From: Flaviramulus_B aquimarinus
GTDB lineage: Bacteria; Bacteroidota; Bacteroidia; Flavobacteriales; Flavobacteriaceae
Length of the DNA stretch: 64,000 nucleotides
Direction of reading: 5' to 3'
NCBI RefSeq assembly: GCF_039543205.1
Contig: NZ_BAABJH010000001.1
Location: 806,001-870,000 of the forward strand
Below, in pieces: positions 18,619 to 27,849 of this stretch. Made by a program: the position numbers and the translations under genes. Position 1 is the first letter of the stretch, and every line of letters begins with the position of its first letter. The notes beneath the pieces were generated by a model. The model was not told the DNA's origin. It was given only the letters and a program-made list of their open reading frames with translations, and searched no databases.

Positions 18619-18772
18619 TCTGTAATATGAATTGAAATTAGATTTTTTAAGAGTACTTGGATTGAAGTTTAAAAGTATCTTTAGTAAACCGATATTTTTG
18701 TTGCAGAATATAAAATAGAAGACTAAAAAAAGACCTTTAAAAACTTAAAGATCCTGGGTTAATAATTCGATT

Positions 18773-18970
18773 TTAAATATTAAAAACATAGTCATAAGAA
18801 TACAAATTTCTTAGAGCTTCTTCTTCCAAAAGTGTATCATATTCAATATGATGTTCTTCGGCGTAGCGTTTTAAATCATTTCCAAATTTATGCTCAACAT
18901 CTTTTTTGGAAACCGAAACCAAACGTTGTTGGGTTTCGTTATCGAGGTTTGTATAATTGAGATATACCAT
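18773..18970 (-). CDS. Small conserved mobile-element protein
   Basis: A 65-residue acidic protein (MVYLNYTNLDNETQQRLV … EEEALRNLYSYDYVFNI) without signal peptide or membrane segment. I recall similar small proteins beside ssb in Bacteroidota conjugative elements but no function for them. It starts 9 bases after the upstream gene, so the two are co-transcribed. Confidence 0.6.
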   Translation of the reverse strand: MVYLNYTNLDNETQQRLVSVSKKDVEHKFGNDLKRYAEEHHIEYDTLLEEEALRNLYSYDYVFNI

Positions 18971-18979
18971 AACACTATT

Positions 18980-19360
18980 TTAATATTCGCTCGGAAGCAT
19001 TAGCGTATTATCTACAAAAAATAATCGCAATTCATCCAAAGGAAAATCGGTTACATTATACCTATGCGTTTCAAAAATTTTATCATTTCCATCACTATAA
19101 TTAATAATGGCTTCGCATTGCTTTTCAAACTGTTCTTTTTCAGAAAGTCGCTTAAAATCAATGGTAATAAAAGAACTTCTATTTGATAAACTTTTTGCAA
19201 TTACGGACGCATCTGTAATCAGCCAAAAGCATTCCGCTTCATTGGCTAAATATTTTAATCCGTCAGTAAAACGGGTTCCAATTAATGGAATTTTAAAGAA
19301 CATTTCTGTGCCACAAAAATGTTGCAAATCGGCTTTTATTTTGTTAACTTTATCTTTCAT
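18980..19360 (-). CDS. DUF6876-like mobile-element protein
   Basis: A 126-residue cytoplasmic protein. The start KADLQHFCGTEMFF followed by TDGLKYLANEAECFWLITDASV resembles the DUF6876 family found in Bacteroidota plasmids and conjugative transposons; the function is unknown. It stands between ssb (78 bases upstream) and a 65-residue gene (9 bases downstream) in one transcription unit. Confidence 0.6.
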   Translation of the reverse strand: MKDKVNKIKADLQHFCGTEMFFKIPLIGTRFTDGLKYLANEAECFWLITDASVIAKSLSNRSSFITIDFKRLSEKEQFEKQCEAIINYSDGNDKIFETHRYNVTDFPLDELRLFFVDNTLMLPSEY

Positions 19361-19438
19361 TGTTTTTTCTTTTTATAAGTTAATAATGAAAAAGAGAGCG
19401 CATCTTTTGGATAGGAACGCTCTCTTTTTAATTTTCAA

Positions 19439-19792
19439 TTATTCAGTAGCGTTTTCGCCTTTAATTCCTAAAAGCAAGATTTCATCTACGACCACTTCGG
19501 TAACATATCTTTTTTCTCCCTCTTTGGTTTCATAAGAGCGTGAGGTTAATTTTCCCTCTAGTGCTACTTCTTTTCCTTTGCCTACATATTTTTCTACGAT
19601 TTCGGCAATTTTTCCCCATGCTACAATATTGTGCCATTGGGTGTTTGTCACTTTTTCTCCCTTAGAATCTTTATAAGATTCATTGGTTGCGATTGAAAAT
19701 TTTGCAACTTTCTTTCCGCTTTCAAGGTTTGTGATTTCTGGCTCGTTTCCTACGTTGCCAATTAACTGTACTTTGTTTCTTAGAGTACTCAT
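19439..19792 (-). CDS. ssb: Single-stranded DNA-binding protein (element-borne)
   Basis: OB-fold protein that coats single-stranded DNA. MSTLRNKVQLIGNVGNEPEI, KVAKFSIATNESYKDSKGE and NTQWHNIVAWGKIAEIVEKYVGKGKEVALEGKL are classic SSB motifs. At 117 residues it lacks the long disordered tail of chromosomal SSB and the acidic tip is only a short ending (GENATE), as often seen in plasmid or conjugative-element copies. It is first in a three-gene minus-strand unit ended by the terminator at 18,590. Confidence 0.88.
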   Translation of the reverse strand: MSTLRNKVQLIGNVGNEPEITNLESGKKVAKFSIATNESYKDSKGEKVTNTQWHNIVAWGKIAEIVEKYVGKGKEVALEGKLTSRSYETKEGEKRYVTEVVVDEILLLGIKGENATE

Positions 19793-19834
19793 AATTAAAA
19801 AATTTAAAGATTAATATTGACCTATCTGAACTAT

Positions 19835-19969
19835 TCAGAAAGGCTTTGTTATTGATTTACTTATTATATCCAGAGCGTTTTCCTTTTTTTGTTTTTTTAA
19901 CTTTTGTTCCGCTTCCTTTTTATTGATTTTGTAAGATTTCATAAGATTCATTTTAGATTTACTTCCCAT
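19835..19969 (-). CDS. Possible 44-residue basic peptide
   Basis: A short frame, MGSKSKMNLMKSYKINKKEA and on, rich in Lys, ending 42 bases before the ssb start. The open frame runs upstream through QQKEGNSGGS, so the real start may be earlier. It could be the remains of a longer element gene. Evidence is only the open frame and coding-like composition. Confidence 0.3.
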   Translation of the reverse strand: MGSKSKMNLMKSYKINKKEAEQKLKKQKKENALDIISKSITKPF

Positions 19970-20247
19970 AGAGCCACCGCTGTTACCCTCTTTTTGTTGC
20001 TTGGTGCTGTTCAATATTCAGCTTTGTATAGACATATAAAAAGTGCGAAGTATGAGCCTGATTATGCTGTCGTTCAAAGCTGAATGTTGTTATTTTGCTG
20101 TCAAAAAAAGGTATGACGGTGTTGGATTACGGAAGTAATTCTAAATTCTTTGTGAAATACAAAATCACAGGAAGTGGAACAAAATGCAAATACATTTTTC
20201 CTTATTTGGCGGACTTGATTCACGCTTTTTACTTAGGATGAAGTGTT

Positions 20248-20280
20248 CCTTTCCAGTCCCGAAATTTCGGGACGGAAAGG
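20248..20280. repeat. 33-base imperfect palindrome with CCCGAAATTTCGGG core
   Basis: CCTTTCC and GGAAAGG arms surround the perfect GTCCCGAAATTTCGGGAC core (20,256-20,273). The surrounding gene-free stretch 19,970-20,586 shows no other feature that I can name; it may be eroded element DNA. Confidence 0.6.
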
Positions 20281-20586
20281 GTTAACGGAATGGAAAGTCA
20301 AAAGTGTGGATTAGGTCCATGACCTTTGTTAATGAAGCTCTTTTTCTGGAATGTAGTTTTTACGGAATGGAAGGAAATGTGCTGAATGGAATGGTAAGAT
20401 AATTTTCCTATTATTTGAATTTTTATTTTAAAACAGCTTCTCTTGAATATCTAGAATGCCATCGTTTTTGGAGATTTTGTTCTTTTTGAAAATAACCTTT
20501 AGAGCTTCTCTTATCATAAATCCATAGTCTTAGATTTTTTAAGAGTCCTTTTTCATAATCAGACAGTTCTTTGTTGTGGGTAGTTT

Positions 20587-21054
20587 TTATTTAATTTCCT
20601 TTTTCATTATAATTTCAGTCCTCTTAACAACTAGCATACCTACAGGTGCCGGAGCATCAGTAAAACCCATTCCTTTGTACATTTTAACCGCAATTTCAAG
20701 TTTATGGAAACTTTGTAGGTACAGATTTGTCCCTTTTTCTTCTTTGACAAAATCGATACATTTCCGAACTAGGTGTTTACCTAATCCAAATCCACGAGCT
20801 TTTTCTTCTACCACTAGTTTACAAAATTCGTAATCGATTAAATTTAATTTCTTAATAGCGACCACTCCAATACACACTCTGTTCTTATTGGCATGAAATG
20901 CCATTCCTACATCATTAATGTAATTTAACACAGGATTTTGCACTTACTCAACATCTTTTTCTTGTGGTTTCAGTCCCATTGAGTTTGTTAGCCAATTAAC
21001 CCAAACTCTCTCAAAGTCGCATTTATTCTTTTCTGTGTTTTTACCAATTGTCAT
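20587..21054 (-). pseudogene. GNAT acetyltransferase with an in-frame stop
   Basis: From ATG at 21,054 the frame reads MTIGKNTEKNKCDFERVWVNWLTNSMGLKPQEKDVE, then TAA at 20,944-20,946, and continues in the same frame with VQNPVLNYINDVGMAF to the acetyl-CoA loop VEEKARGFGLGKHLVRKCIDF. Together the two parts form a normal N-acetyltransferase of about 155 residues. A GTG right after the stop could start the 118-residue rear part, but that would lack the first strand and helices. Either a nonsense pseudogene or a sequence error. Confidence 0.72.
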
Positions 21055-21090
21055 TTTCTATTTTTTTGACTTTTGAGGTTGTTTTTAATT

Positions 21091-21163
21091 ACCCACAATG
21101 TCTCTTGTATGATGCGTTTACATCCCAAAGGGTGCACCATGCTATATACAAATTGTTGTAGCC
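21091..21163. repeat. Intergenic inverted repeat between phzF and GNAT
   Basis: CAATGTCTCTTGTAT on the left and ATACAAATTGTTG on the right form loose arms around a short centre. It resembles in layout the longer repeats at 43-51 kb but lacks their AAAAT/GATTTT core. Confidence 0.35.
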
Positions 21164-21165
21164 AG

Positions 21166-21953
21166 TTATTCTATCCATAATGTTCCTTCCGAAAACGTTT
21201 TAGCTTTTCCAGCTATTAAGACTCTGTCTTCTTTACTGGTACAAAACAACTTTCCTTTTCTAGTCGATAACTGAATTGCTGACATTTCTTTTTTATTTAA
21301 TACATTTCTCCAATAGGGAATTAATGAAGCATGAGCAGAACCTGTAACAGGGTCTTCAAATATTGTTGCTTGAGGAATGAAGAATCTTGACACAAAATCA
21401 GAATCATTCCCTTTAGCTGTAATTGCAACACCTCCTGGGTCAATATTTCCCTTGTCAAACTTGTTTTTATCTATTCTAATGTTTCTTATATCTTCTTCGT
21501 TTTCATACACTAAAATATAATCTCTTGATTTTAAAACTTCTGTAGGTTGTTTGTTAAGAGATTCTTTTATGAAATTTGGCAATTCAGCTTTAATAGGATT
21601 CCTTTCAGGTAAATCCATTTCATATAAGTTATTTTTGACATAAACAAACAATTGTCCACATTTGGTATTGAAAATTATTCTGTCTTTGCCATAACCTAAA
21701 ATTGTTGTTAGTGCATGAGCCGTTGCAAGGGTGGCATGTCCACATAAATCAAGTTCTAAGTCAGGCGTAAACCATCTTAATTCAAAATTGTCTCCTTTAT
21801 CAATAAAAAAAGCAGTTGCATCAACTGAGTTTTCTCGTGCAATATTCTGAAGTAATCCATCCTCTAACCATTCATTTAGTTGTACGACTTTTGCTGGATT
21901 TCCACTGAATATTTTATCAGTAAAAGCATCTATCTGATAATATTTAATTTCAT
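21166..21953 (-). pseudogene. PhzF-family isomerase, frameshifted after the start codon
   Basis: PhzF-like proteins are cytoplasmic diaminopimelate-epimerase-fold isomerases. The rear frame is intact from IKYYQIDAFTDKIFSGNPAKVV through DLELDLCGHATLATAHAL to IFEDPVTGSAHASLIPYW near the C-terminus. The only suitable ATG, at 21,951-21,953, is out of frame: it is followed by three A where four would restore MKIKYYQ. A single-base deletion two codons into the gene explains this. About 262 residues would result if repaired. Translation may be abolished, or reads start at a weak codon (TTG 21,651) giving a truncated product. Confidence 0.7.
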
Positions 21954-21977
21954 AGATTGAATTTTTTAAATGAGTAG

Positions 21978-22858
21978 TTAATGGGGTCTAAGTGCCTCAA
22001 TAAACCCAGCATCTACCCACATTGTATTTTTCTTACCATTGCTAAGAGTCCGTGTAAAGAAAAAGTATTTTCCATCTGATGTCACACTGCCATAAACATC
22101 TGAGAGTTCTGTATTTATCTTATCGCCTAAATTAATTGCAGTGCCCCATGAACCATCTTTCTGACGAAAACTAATATATATATCAGCATTACCGTTTTCT
22201 CGCTTACTATCAAATATAAGGTAGGAATCATCCGGAGCGATGAATGGATGGAATTTCAATGTTGTTCCCGTATCAATGTCTAATGTTATCGGTTTTTCAT
22301 GTATGCCGTCTATTAATCGGGAATAACGAATATGTACTATAGGTGGCTTATCATTAAAGAGCGACACATCATCAAAATAGTAAGTCCCTTTAGATGAAGC
22401 CGTAAGGCGCATAATGGGAAAAGAATCAAACAGTGCGCCAAGACTTTTTACCTCTGACCAGCCAGAACCGGTTCTCTCTCTCTCTCTATATATTCGTTTC
22501 CTTTGTGCATAATCTTACCGTCAGGAGAAATCTCGCCCTCATGGGGTACCACAGAAGACTCGGCCCATAGATTATCTTTGTATTGAATGGCAACCAACAA
22601 ATGATTTTTTAATTCTTCATCAGATCTGCGGAAATAGATCTCTTTTAAATTGGGTGAAAAGGGAGTTTCTAGTTCACTTTGCTGTGTCGAAACAATACGG
22701 GGAGCAAAAATTTCAGGAACCGAGCCTGGTGGTTTTTACGCAAAAAAGGGGCTATCTAAACGTGGAAAATCAGAATCGTTTACATTCTGTTTTTTAGTAT
22801 TGCACGCATTTAATAGTAGTAAAAATACAAGTGTCAAAATAAAATGTAGTTTTTTCAT
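21978..22858 (-). pseudogene. Third PD40 lipoprotein paralogue, inactivated
   Basis: Homologous along its length to the two intact genes next to it. The lipoprotein signal (LLLLNACNTKKQ) is followed by SPFFA, then TAA where the paralogues have the Gln of FGQKPPG. Near 22,474-22,487 a (CT)7 tract stands where the paralogue has three units; the four extra units shift the frame by 8 bases. The rear part from MRLTASSKGTYYF is open (144 codons) and ends …GFIEALRPH like the others. Two separate lesions make it a pseudogene. Confidence 0.8.
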
Positions 22859-22921
22859 TGTTCAAATTTTAAAAATGTTTGGTAACTGCTGATGAAACAA
22901 GTATGTTTATTTTAGGATTCT

Positions 22922-23782
22922 TTACTGTCTAGGTCTGAGGTTATCAATTATTTGAGCATCAACCCAATGAGGATTTCCTACCCAATATGTACTTCCATCT
23001 TCTCTTGTCTTTTGATCACCTCTCCAAAAAAACAAATATTTTCCGTCTGGTGTCACCCTTGGGCGTTGTTCATAGGCAGCTGTATTTATCTTATCTCCCA
23101 TGTTAATTGCTACGTCCCATGTACCATCTTGCCTTCTAAAACTAATATAGATATCAGGTGTGTTAGCGCCATCTTTCTCTGCATCCCACATTAAATAGGA
23201 TTCATCTGGAGCAACAAAGGGATGGGCAATATATTTTCCTGAATTAATATACTTGTTCATTTTTTGAGGTGCTTCATATTTTCCATTTATAAGGCGTGAA
23301 TAACTCATATGACCAGCACCTCCTCTTTTAAAATCTATAAAATAAAAATAGTAAGTGCCCTTAGCGGAGGCGTCGAAACCCGTGATGGGAATGTCTTTGA
23401 AAATTTCAAAGCTTTTCATCTCAGATAAAGCAGGATTGAATCGTTCCTTATATTTCTTTTCATCGGTTGACAAGATATACTTCCTGCTCCATTTATGATT
23501 TTTGTATTGCATAACAAACAAGGTGGGTTTTTTATATTTTCCACCAGATCTAGTGAATTGAAACTCCTTCATATCTGGTAAAAACGTTACAACAGTTTCA
23601 AGAGACTCTTTTGTCGAGACAATGCCAGGGGCAAAAACTTTAGGCGTTAAACCCGGCGGTTTTTGTCCAAAATAGCGGTTTTCTAAGGCTGGAAAATCAG
23701 GGTCGTTTTCAAATTTTTCTTGAGCAAATACCGTATTGAAGGTCATCATACTTGCCAAGAGTAGTAATTTCATAGTTTTCAT
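22922..23782 (-). CDS. Exported PD40/WD40-like beta-propeller protein
   Basis: A 286-residue exported protein: signal peptide 1-20 (NTVFAQ), then FGQKPPGLTPKVFAPGIVST and repeated PD40-type units such as HPFVAPDESYLMWDAEKDG, DIYISFRRQDGTWDVAINMGD and VTPDGKYLFFWRG. Such TolB-like propellers bind partner proteins or ligands in the periplasm; no catalytic site is visible. It is the middle of three tandem paralogues, all minus strand, so they arose by duplication. Unlike the other two it has no lipobox. Confidence 0.72.
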   Translation of the reverse strand: MKTMKLLLLASMMTFNTVFAQEKFENDPDFPALENRYFGQKPPGLTPKVFAPGIVSTKESLETVVTFLPDMKEFQFTRSGGKYKKPTLFVMQYKNHKWSRKYILSTDEKKYKERFNPALSEMKSFEIFKDIPITGFDASAKGTYYFYFIDFKRGGAGHMSYSRLINGKYEAPQKMNKYINSGKYIAHPFVAPDESYLMWDAEKDGANTPDIYISFRRQDGTWDVAINMGDKINTAAYEQRPRVTPDGKYLFFWRGDQKTREDGSTYWVGNPHWVDAQIIDNLRPRQ

Positions 23783-23808
23783 GTTTTATTTCTTTTTTAA
23801 ATCAACTG

Positions 23809-24663
23809 TTATTGTGGTCTGAGTGTCTCGATGATCTTCGCGTCCACCCACATTCTATCATACGGGGGTTTACAACGGGGGCAATAGGAAAGGTATTTTC
23901 CGTCTGGCGTTACATATCCTCCACCGTCTTCGCCATCTGTGTTTATCTTATCCCCAAAGTTGATGGCAGCACCCCATGTTCCATCTGCCTGTTTAAAGCT
24001 GATATACATATCACCATCGCCATATCCGCCCTCTCTTTCACTATCCCAAATAATGTAAGACTCATCTGAAGCAATGAATGGGTGAGCCTTCCATTTACCC
24101 GTGTTTATCTCTTTATCAAAGGGTTTCGGTGATTCACGCTTGCCGTTTACCAGTCGTGAATATCGAAGAAGACCACTTCCATCTCTGGTGAATTCATCAA
24201 AAACTAAAGTGCCTTGGGAGGAAGCCGTAAGTCGCATAATGGGAATAGTATCAAACGGTCCTCCCAGGCTTTTTATTTCGGACCAACCAGAGTTGGTTCG
24301 TTCTATATACTTATCTTTCGAGTACATCGTATCATTTCCTGTAGCATAAAAATCATATTTCTTCCAACCGCGGCTTTCATTTCGGAAGACACTAACGCTA
24401 GGGTCAAGTGGCGCGTCACCAGAGGTGGTGGTGAAGTAAAACTCTTTCATGCCTGGAGTAAACACCCCTCCTAGCTCCCAGCCCTCTTTGGTGAGGATAC
24501 CTCGTTCTATCGGTTCTGGCTTTAAGCCCGGTGGCTTTTGTCCAAAATAGAGACCGTCTTCAGCGGTTGAATTCTTATCGTTTGCTATCTGATTTTTAGT
24601 ATTGCAGGCATTAACAGATAGCACCAATACAAGTATTAAAAATGTAAAGTTGTTATTTCTCAA
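23809..24663 (-). CDS. PD40/WD40-like beta-propeller lipoprotein
   Basis: A 284-residue lipoprotein (lipobox VNAC, Cys20) with the same layout as its neighbour: FGQKPPGLKPEPIERGILT, then PD40 repeats HPFIASDESYIIWDSEREG, DMYISFKQADGTWGAAINFGD and VTPDGKYLSYC, ending in DAKIIETLRPQ. The DSYxxWDS and GDKINT motifs are shared by all three copies. About 50 bp upstream (24,686-24,740) is nearly identical to the sequence upstream of the middle gene (22,866-22,920). Function unknown; a binding or sensing role in the envelope is an inference. Confidence 0.72.
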   Translation of the reverse strand: MRNNNFTFLILVLVLSVNACNTKNQIANDKNSTAEDGLYFGQKPPGLKPEPIERGILTKEGWELGGVFTPGMKEFYFTTTSGDAPLDPSVSVFRNESRGWKKYDFYATGNDTMYSKDKYIERTNSGWSEIKSLGGPFDTIPIMRLTASSQGTLVFDEFTRDGSGLLRYSRLVNGKRESPKPFDKEINTGKWKAHPFIASDESYIIWDSEREGGYGDGDMYISFKQADGTWGAAINFGDKINTDGEDGGGYVTPDGKYLSYCPRCKPPYDRMWVDAKIIETLRPQ

Positions 24664-24773
24664 TGTTTTTTATGTTTTCATAGTTTAAAAATGTTTGTTA
24701 ACTGCTGATAAAATAAGTAAGTTTATTTTAGGATGCTTTGTAATGAAATCGGTCCAATAGATGAAAGTTAGTT

Positions 24774-26600
24774 TCATTCACTTTTTTGTAATTCCTTAAG
24801 AATATCCTTGGCATTGTTATTTTGAGGGTTTATTTCGAGTGATTTCGAGTAATTTAAAATGGCCAGATCAATTTCTCCTAATTTTGCACAAGATTTTGCA
24901 TAACTCTCGTACACTTTAAAACTATCTGGATAGAGCATCATATTCACCTTAAAAGTGTTTTGTGATAATTTCATTCTATCCTCGTTTAAAAAACTATTGC
25001 CAAGATTGTTTAAGTAGTCTTCAGTTACTGTATGGTAAGTGGGGTCATGTTCTTTTTTGGTTTTATATGCATTAAGCGCTTTTTCAATATCACCTTCAAG
25101 AAGAAATTCTACTGGTTCCTTTTTATCAGTATCCATCTTCACAAGAGTTGAAGCTATCGTTCCATCGTTACTATTTATGAAAAGTAAGTTGAGTGTTCCA
25201 TTCTCAGAGTTTGGTTTGAATTGGATAAATCGGCCGGAATTTCTTCTCACAAAATTACTATCTGAGACTTTGACTAGTTCTTCTGCTTCCATATCAAGTA
25301 TATTTTTGGTGAATAGAAGATTGTCTTTTTGAAAAACTTCAACAATCTTACCATTTTCCATATATCTACCCGCAATTTTATTGGCTAAAGATTGTTCAAT
25401 TTGCATTTTTTTATGAATAGTAACATAATTATCCCATTCATATGCTAGAGCAACAGAGCGAATTACTTCATGATTAAAAGCTGGGATAGTGGAATTGGTT
25501 AACACAACCACACCATATCCTTTGTCTCTATGGGCCTGCATATAGGCAAAAAAGCCTCTATTCCATCCATGATGGCCAAAGTAGATGTCTTTTTCCTTAT
25601 TCTCAATACTAAGTCCTAGTCCGTATTTAAAATTTGGCCAATAACGACTCTTATATCCGGATGGTATAAGCATCTGCGCCGTCATGTCTTTTGACAAGCC
25701 TTTATTACTTTTATCTTTTAGGGTTTGCTGTATGTTGATTATAAATTTTGCAATATCGGCTGAAGTTGTCCATAATCCATTTGCAGCCATTGTTGGATGG
25801 GTATGTCTTTTGCCTTTTACCATAGAACCATCTGTCAAATAACCCGTTGCTGCCATCGTTAGTTGTTCTGAAGAAAGCGTTTGATTAAACGTACTATTGT
25901 TCATTTCTAAAGGTTGAAAAACCAACTCATTCATGGTCTCTGGGAATTTTTCACCTTCAATATCTATCATCATTTGTTGAATGACGGTATAAGCCCCTGC
26001 CAAAATATCAAGTTCAGGCTCTTTATTTACGGTAACTGGCTCATTTTTTGCCGGAGAAATTCCGTTTAAGACCTCTACAAGTGTAGGTACAGATTCATCT
26101 GAACTATATCCTGGAATTGCGTGAAGGTTTATTCCGGAAGTACCGTTCAAAAGATTTTTTATGGTGGCTTTCCTTTCTTTTGTAAATTTATTGTCTGGTA
26201 ATTGCCAGGTTTTTAAATAGCTGTTAATATTTTCATCTAAGCTTACTTTTTGCTGTTCTACAAGACGTAATGTACCATACGCAGTTACAGGCATGCTAAG
26301 TAATGATGCTTGGAAAAGTGTTTGCTCGGTCACTGGAGAGTTATCTTCTTTATTCATGACACCGTAACCCTTAGTCCACGCAATTTTGCCATTATGTATT
26401 ACAGCAATACTAACACCTGGAACTCCATAGTGTTCCATACGTTCTTCTATAGTCCATGTTGAATCACCTGCTATGTATGACCGATTTGGGATACCAGTTT
26501 CTACCTTTTTAATTAAATCATTGGTAGTATCAATCTTTGATTCTTTTGCACATGACTGAAAAAGAATTATGATAAAGAGAACTGAGGTAATATGTTTCAT
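24774..26600 (-). CDS. Beta-lactamase-fold (PBP-like) lipoprotein without catalytic residues
   Basis: A 608-residue lipoprotein (Cys17) with a class C beta-lactamase/serine hydrolase domain (about 45-390), a lipocalin-like C-terminal region and a TPR-like tail (520-608). The family SxxK motif should read ASISKPV; here it is SLLSMPV, with Leu100 for the Ser and Met103 for the Lys. The YSG motif is replaced by ILAG (Ile199 for Tyr). The third motif survives as HHG in YFGHHGWNRGF. The frame is intact, so this looks like a pseudo-enzyme that may bind rather than cut, not a decayed gene. Its neighbours, the PD40 proteins, give no clear partner. Confidence 0.8.
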   Translation of the reverse strand: MKHITSVLFIIILFQSCAKESKIDTTNDLIKKVETGIPNRSYIAGDSTWTIEERMEHYGVPGVSIAVIHNGKIAWTKGYGVMNKEDNSPVTEQTLFQASLLSMPVTAYGTLRLVEQQKVSLDENINSYLKTWQLPDNKFTKERKATIKNLLNGTSGINLHAIPGYSSDESVPTLVEVLNGISPAKNEPVTVNKEPELDILAGAYTVIQQMMIDIEGEKFPETMNELVFQPLEMNNSTFNQTLSSEQLTMAATGYLTDGSMVKGKRHTHPTMAANGLWTTSADIAKFIINIQQTLKDKSNKGLSKDMTAQMLIPSGYKSRYWPNFKYGLGLSIENKEKDIYFGHHGWNRGFFAYMQAHRDKGYGVVVLTNSTIPAFNHEVIRSVALAYEWDNYVTIHKKMQIEQSLANKIAGRYMENGKIVEVFQKDNLLFTKNILDMEAEELVKVSDSNFVRRNSGRFIQFKPNSENGTLNLLFINSNDGTIASTLVKMDTDKKEPVEFLLEGDIEKALNAYKTKKEHDPTYHTVTEDYLNNLGNSFLNEDRMKLSQNTFKVNMMLYPDSFKVYESYAKSCAKLGEIDLAILNYSKSLEINPQNNNAKDILKELQKSE

Positions 26601-26727
26601 GTTTACAAATTTTTAATTAATTGAATAATTGAAATAAAGTTAAAAAACTATTGAATGAAAGGCTTTTATGAACTTTCGATTAAGTACTAAAACCTGTGTT
26701 TATTCTATACGTTATTGGCGGCAGTTT

Positions 26728-27138
26728 TTACAAATGCCTATCTTTTTCTTCTATTTCAAGATCATTAATACTTGCGTATCTTTTATCCATTAGACCATTT
26801 TGGTCAAATTCCCAGTTCTCATTACCATAAGCTCTAAACCACTTTCCATTTTTGTTTTTATATTCATATTCAAATCTAACAGCTATTCTATTTTCTGAAT
26901 GCGCCCAATATTCTTTCTTTAATTTATAGTCTATCTCATTTTCCCATTTTTTCGTCAAAAAAAGTACAATTTCATCTCGCCCTTTAATGAATGTATTTCG
27001 ATTTCGCCATTCACTATTAATTGTATATGCTAAACTTACTTTTTCTGGATTTTGAGAGTTCCAGGCATCTTCTGCCTTTTGAATTTTTTGTTTTGCAGTT
27101 TCCAATGTAAATGGTGGAAGAGGATGTTTTTGTTCCAT
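26728..27138 (-). CDS. DUF1348 / NTF2-like protein
   Basis: A 136-residue soluble protein of the SnoaL/NTF2 fold. KAEDAWNSQNPEKVSLAYTINSEWRNRNTFIKGRDEI and NRIAVRFEYEYKNKNGKWFRAYGNENWEFDQNGLM match the DUF1348 family closely. Members are thought to be small-molecule binding or isomerase-like, but no activity is proven. It stands alone on the minus strand, 43 bases after the beta-barrel gene, which lies upstream of it. Confidence 0.8.
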   Translation of the reverse strand: MEQKHPLPPFTLETAKQKIQKAEDAWNSQNPEKVSLAYTINSEWRNRNTFIKGRDEIVLFLTKKWENEIDYKLKKEYWAHSENRIAVRFEYEYKNKNGKWFRAYGNENWEFDQNGLMDKRYASINDLEIEEKDRHL

Positions 27139-27180
27139 AGTTTAAATATTTATATTAATTTAATGAAGAATTTATTCAGT

Positions 27181-27744
27181 TTAAAATTTATATCCAATTC
27201 GTAAATGTAAATTCACAGCAACTTCACTTTCGTTTTCAAGAAATCCAGCTTGTTTTGCAAAAACGTATCTATATCCAATTCCAATTCCAGTTTCATAGGT
27301 GAAATGTTTACCAATGTTTCTTCTTATTCCCCAAGTTGGAATTATAGAAATGTCACTAATTACACTAACATTATCCTTATTTGAAATAACAAACCAATCT
27401 GGATGGTAACTTGTTTTAAGTGAAATGAAATTTCCGTTGTTTCCATCAATTCTTCGTGATTTACTGACTCTTTTATTCAGATTGTAATATAGTCTAGGTT
27501 CAAGTGTAATTACAGGTGTCAATAAAAATCCCGTTCTTTCATAGAAATCACCGCCCCAAATTCCGCTGTCAAATCCTATTTCGCTCCTTAGAGCAATTTG
27601 GTTTGAAAGCTTGATTTCATTATTCACCCAAATTCCTAAAAATCCAGTTTGGATCCCGTAGGTTGATTTTTCGACGCTTGCATTTTGTGATTTTGCAATT
27701 ATAGTAAGTCCGCAAAATATAAGTGTCAATGTGATTTTTTTCAT
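27181..27744 (-). CDS. Outer-membrane beta-barrel protein
   Basis: A 187-residue protein with a signal peptide (cleavage near KSQ, residue 20), alternating strands such as TYGIQTGFLGIWVNNEIKL and ETGIGIGYRYVF, and a C-terminal LHLRIGYKF ending in Phe, the usual signal for BAM insertion. It should form a small 8-strand barrel. It is the first gene after GTGA-type promoter A (27,850-27,916), so it probably belongs to the same regulon as the other GTGA promoters. Confidence 0.7.
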   Translation of the reverse strand: MKKITLTLIFCGLTIIAKSQNASVEKSTYGIQTGFLGIWVNNEIKLSNQIALRSEIGFDSGIWGGDFYERTGFLLTPVITLEPRLYYNLNKRVSKSRRIDGNNGNFISLKTSYHPDWFVISNKDNVSVISDISIIPTWGIRRNIGKHFTYETGIGIGYRYVFAKQAGFLENESEVAVNLHLRIGYKF

Positions 27745-27849
27745 TTAGTTAGATTTGTTTTATGCTACAATTTTTGTTCGAATATTACACAAGGTGTCTA
27801 TAAGGCTAGTTAGGTAATTATATCATTTGATTTTCTAAATTAAAATGGC

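Noticed and set aside
22474..22487. Phase-variable switch of the PD40 gene
   Set aside because: The (CT)7 tract could slip, but an upstream in-frame stop would still inactivate the gene, so switching would have no effect on the present allele.
24774..26600. Antibiotic-resistance beta-lactamase
   Set aside because: The catalytic Ser, Lys and Tyr are missing and the family includes many non-lactamase hydrolases and binding proteins.
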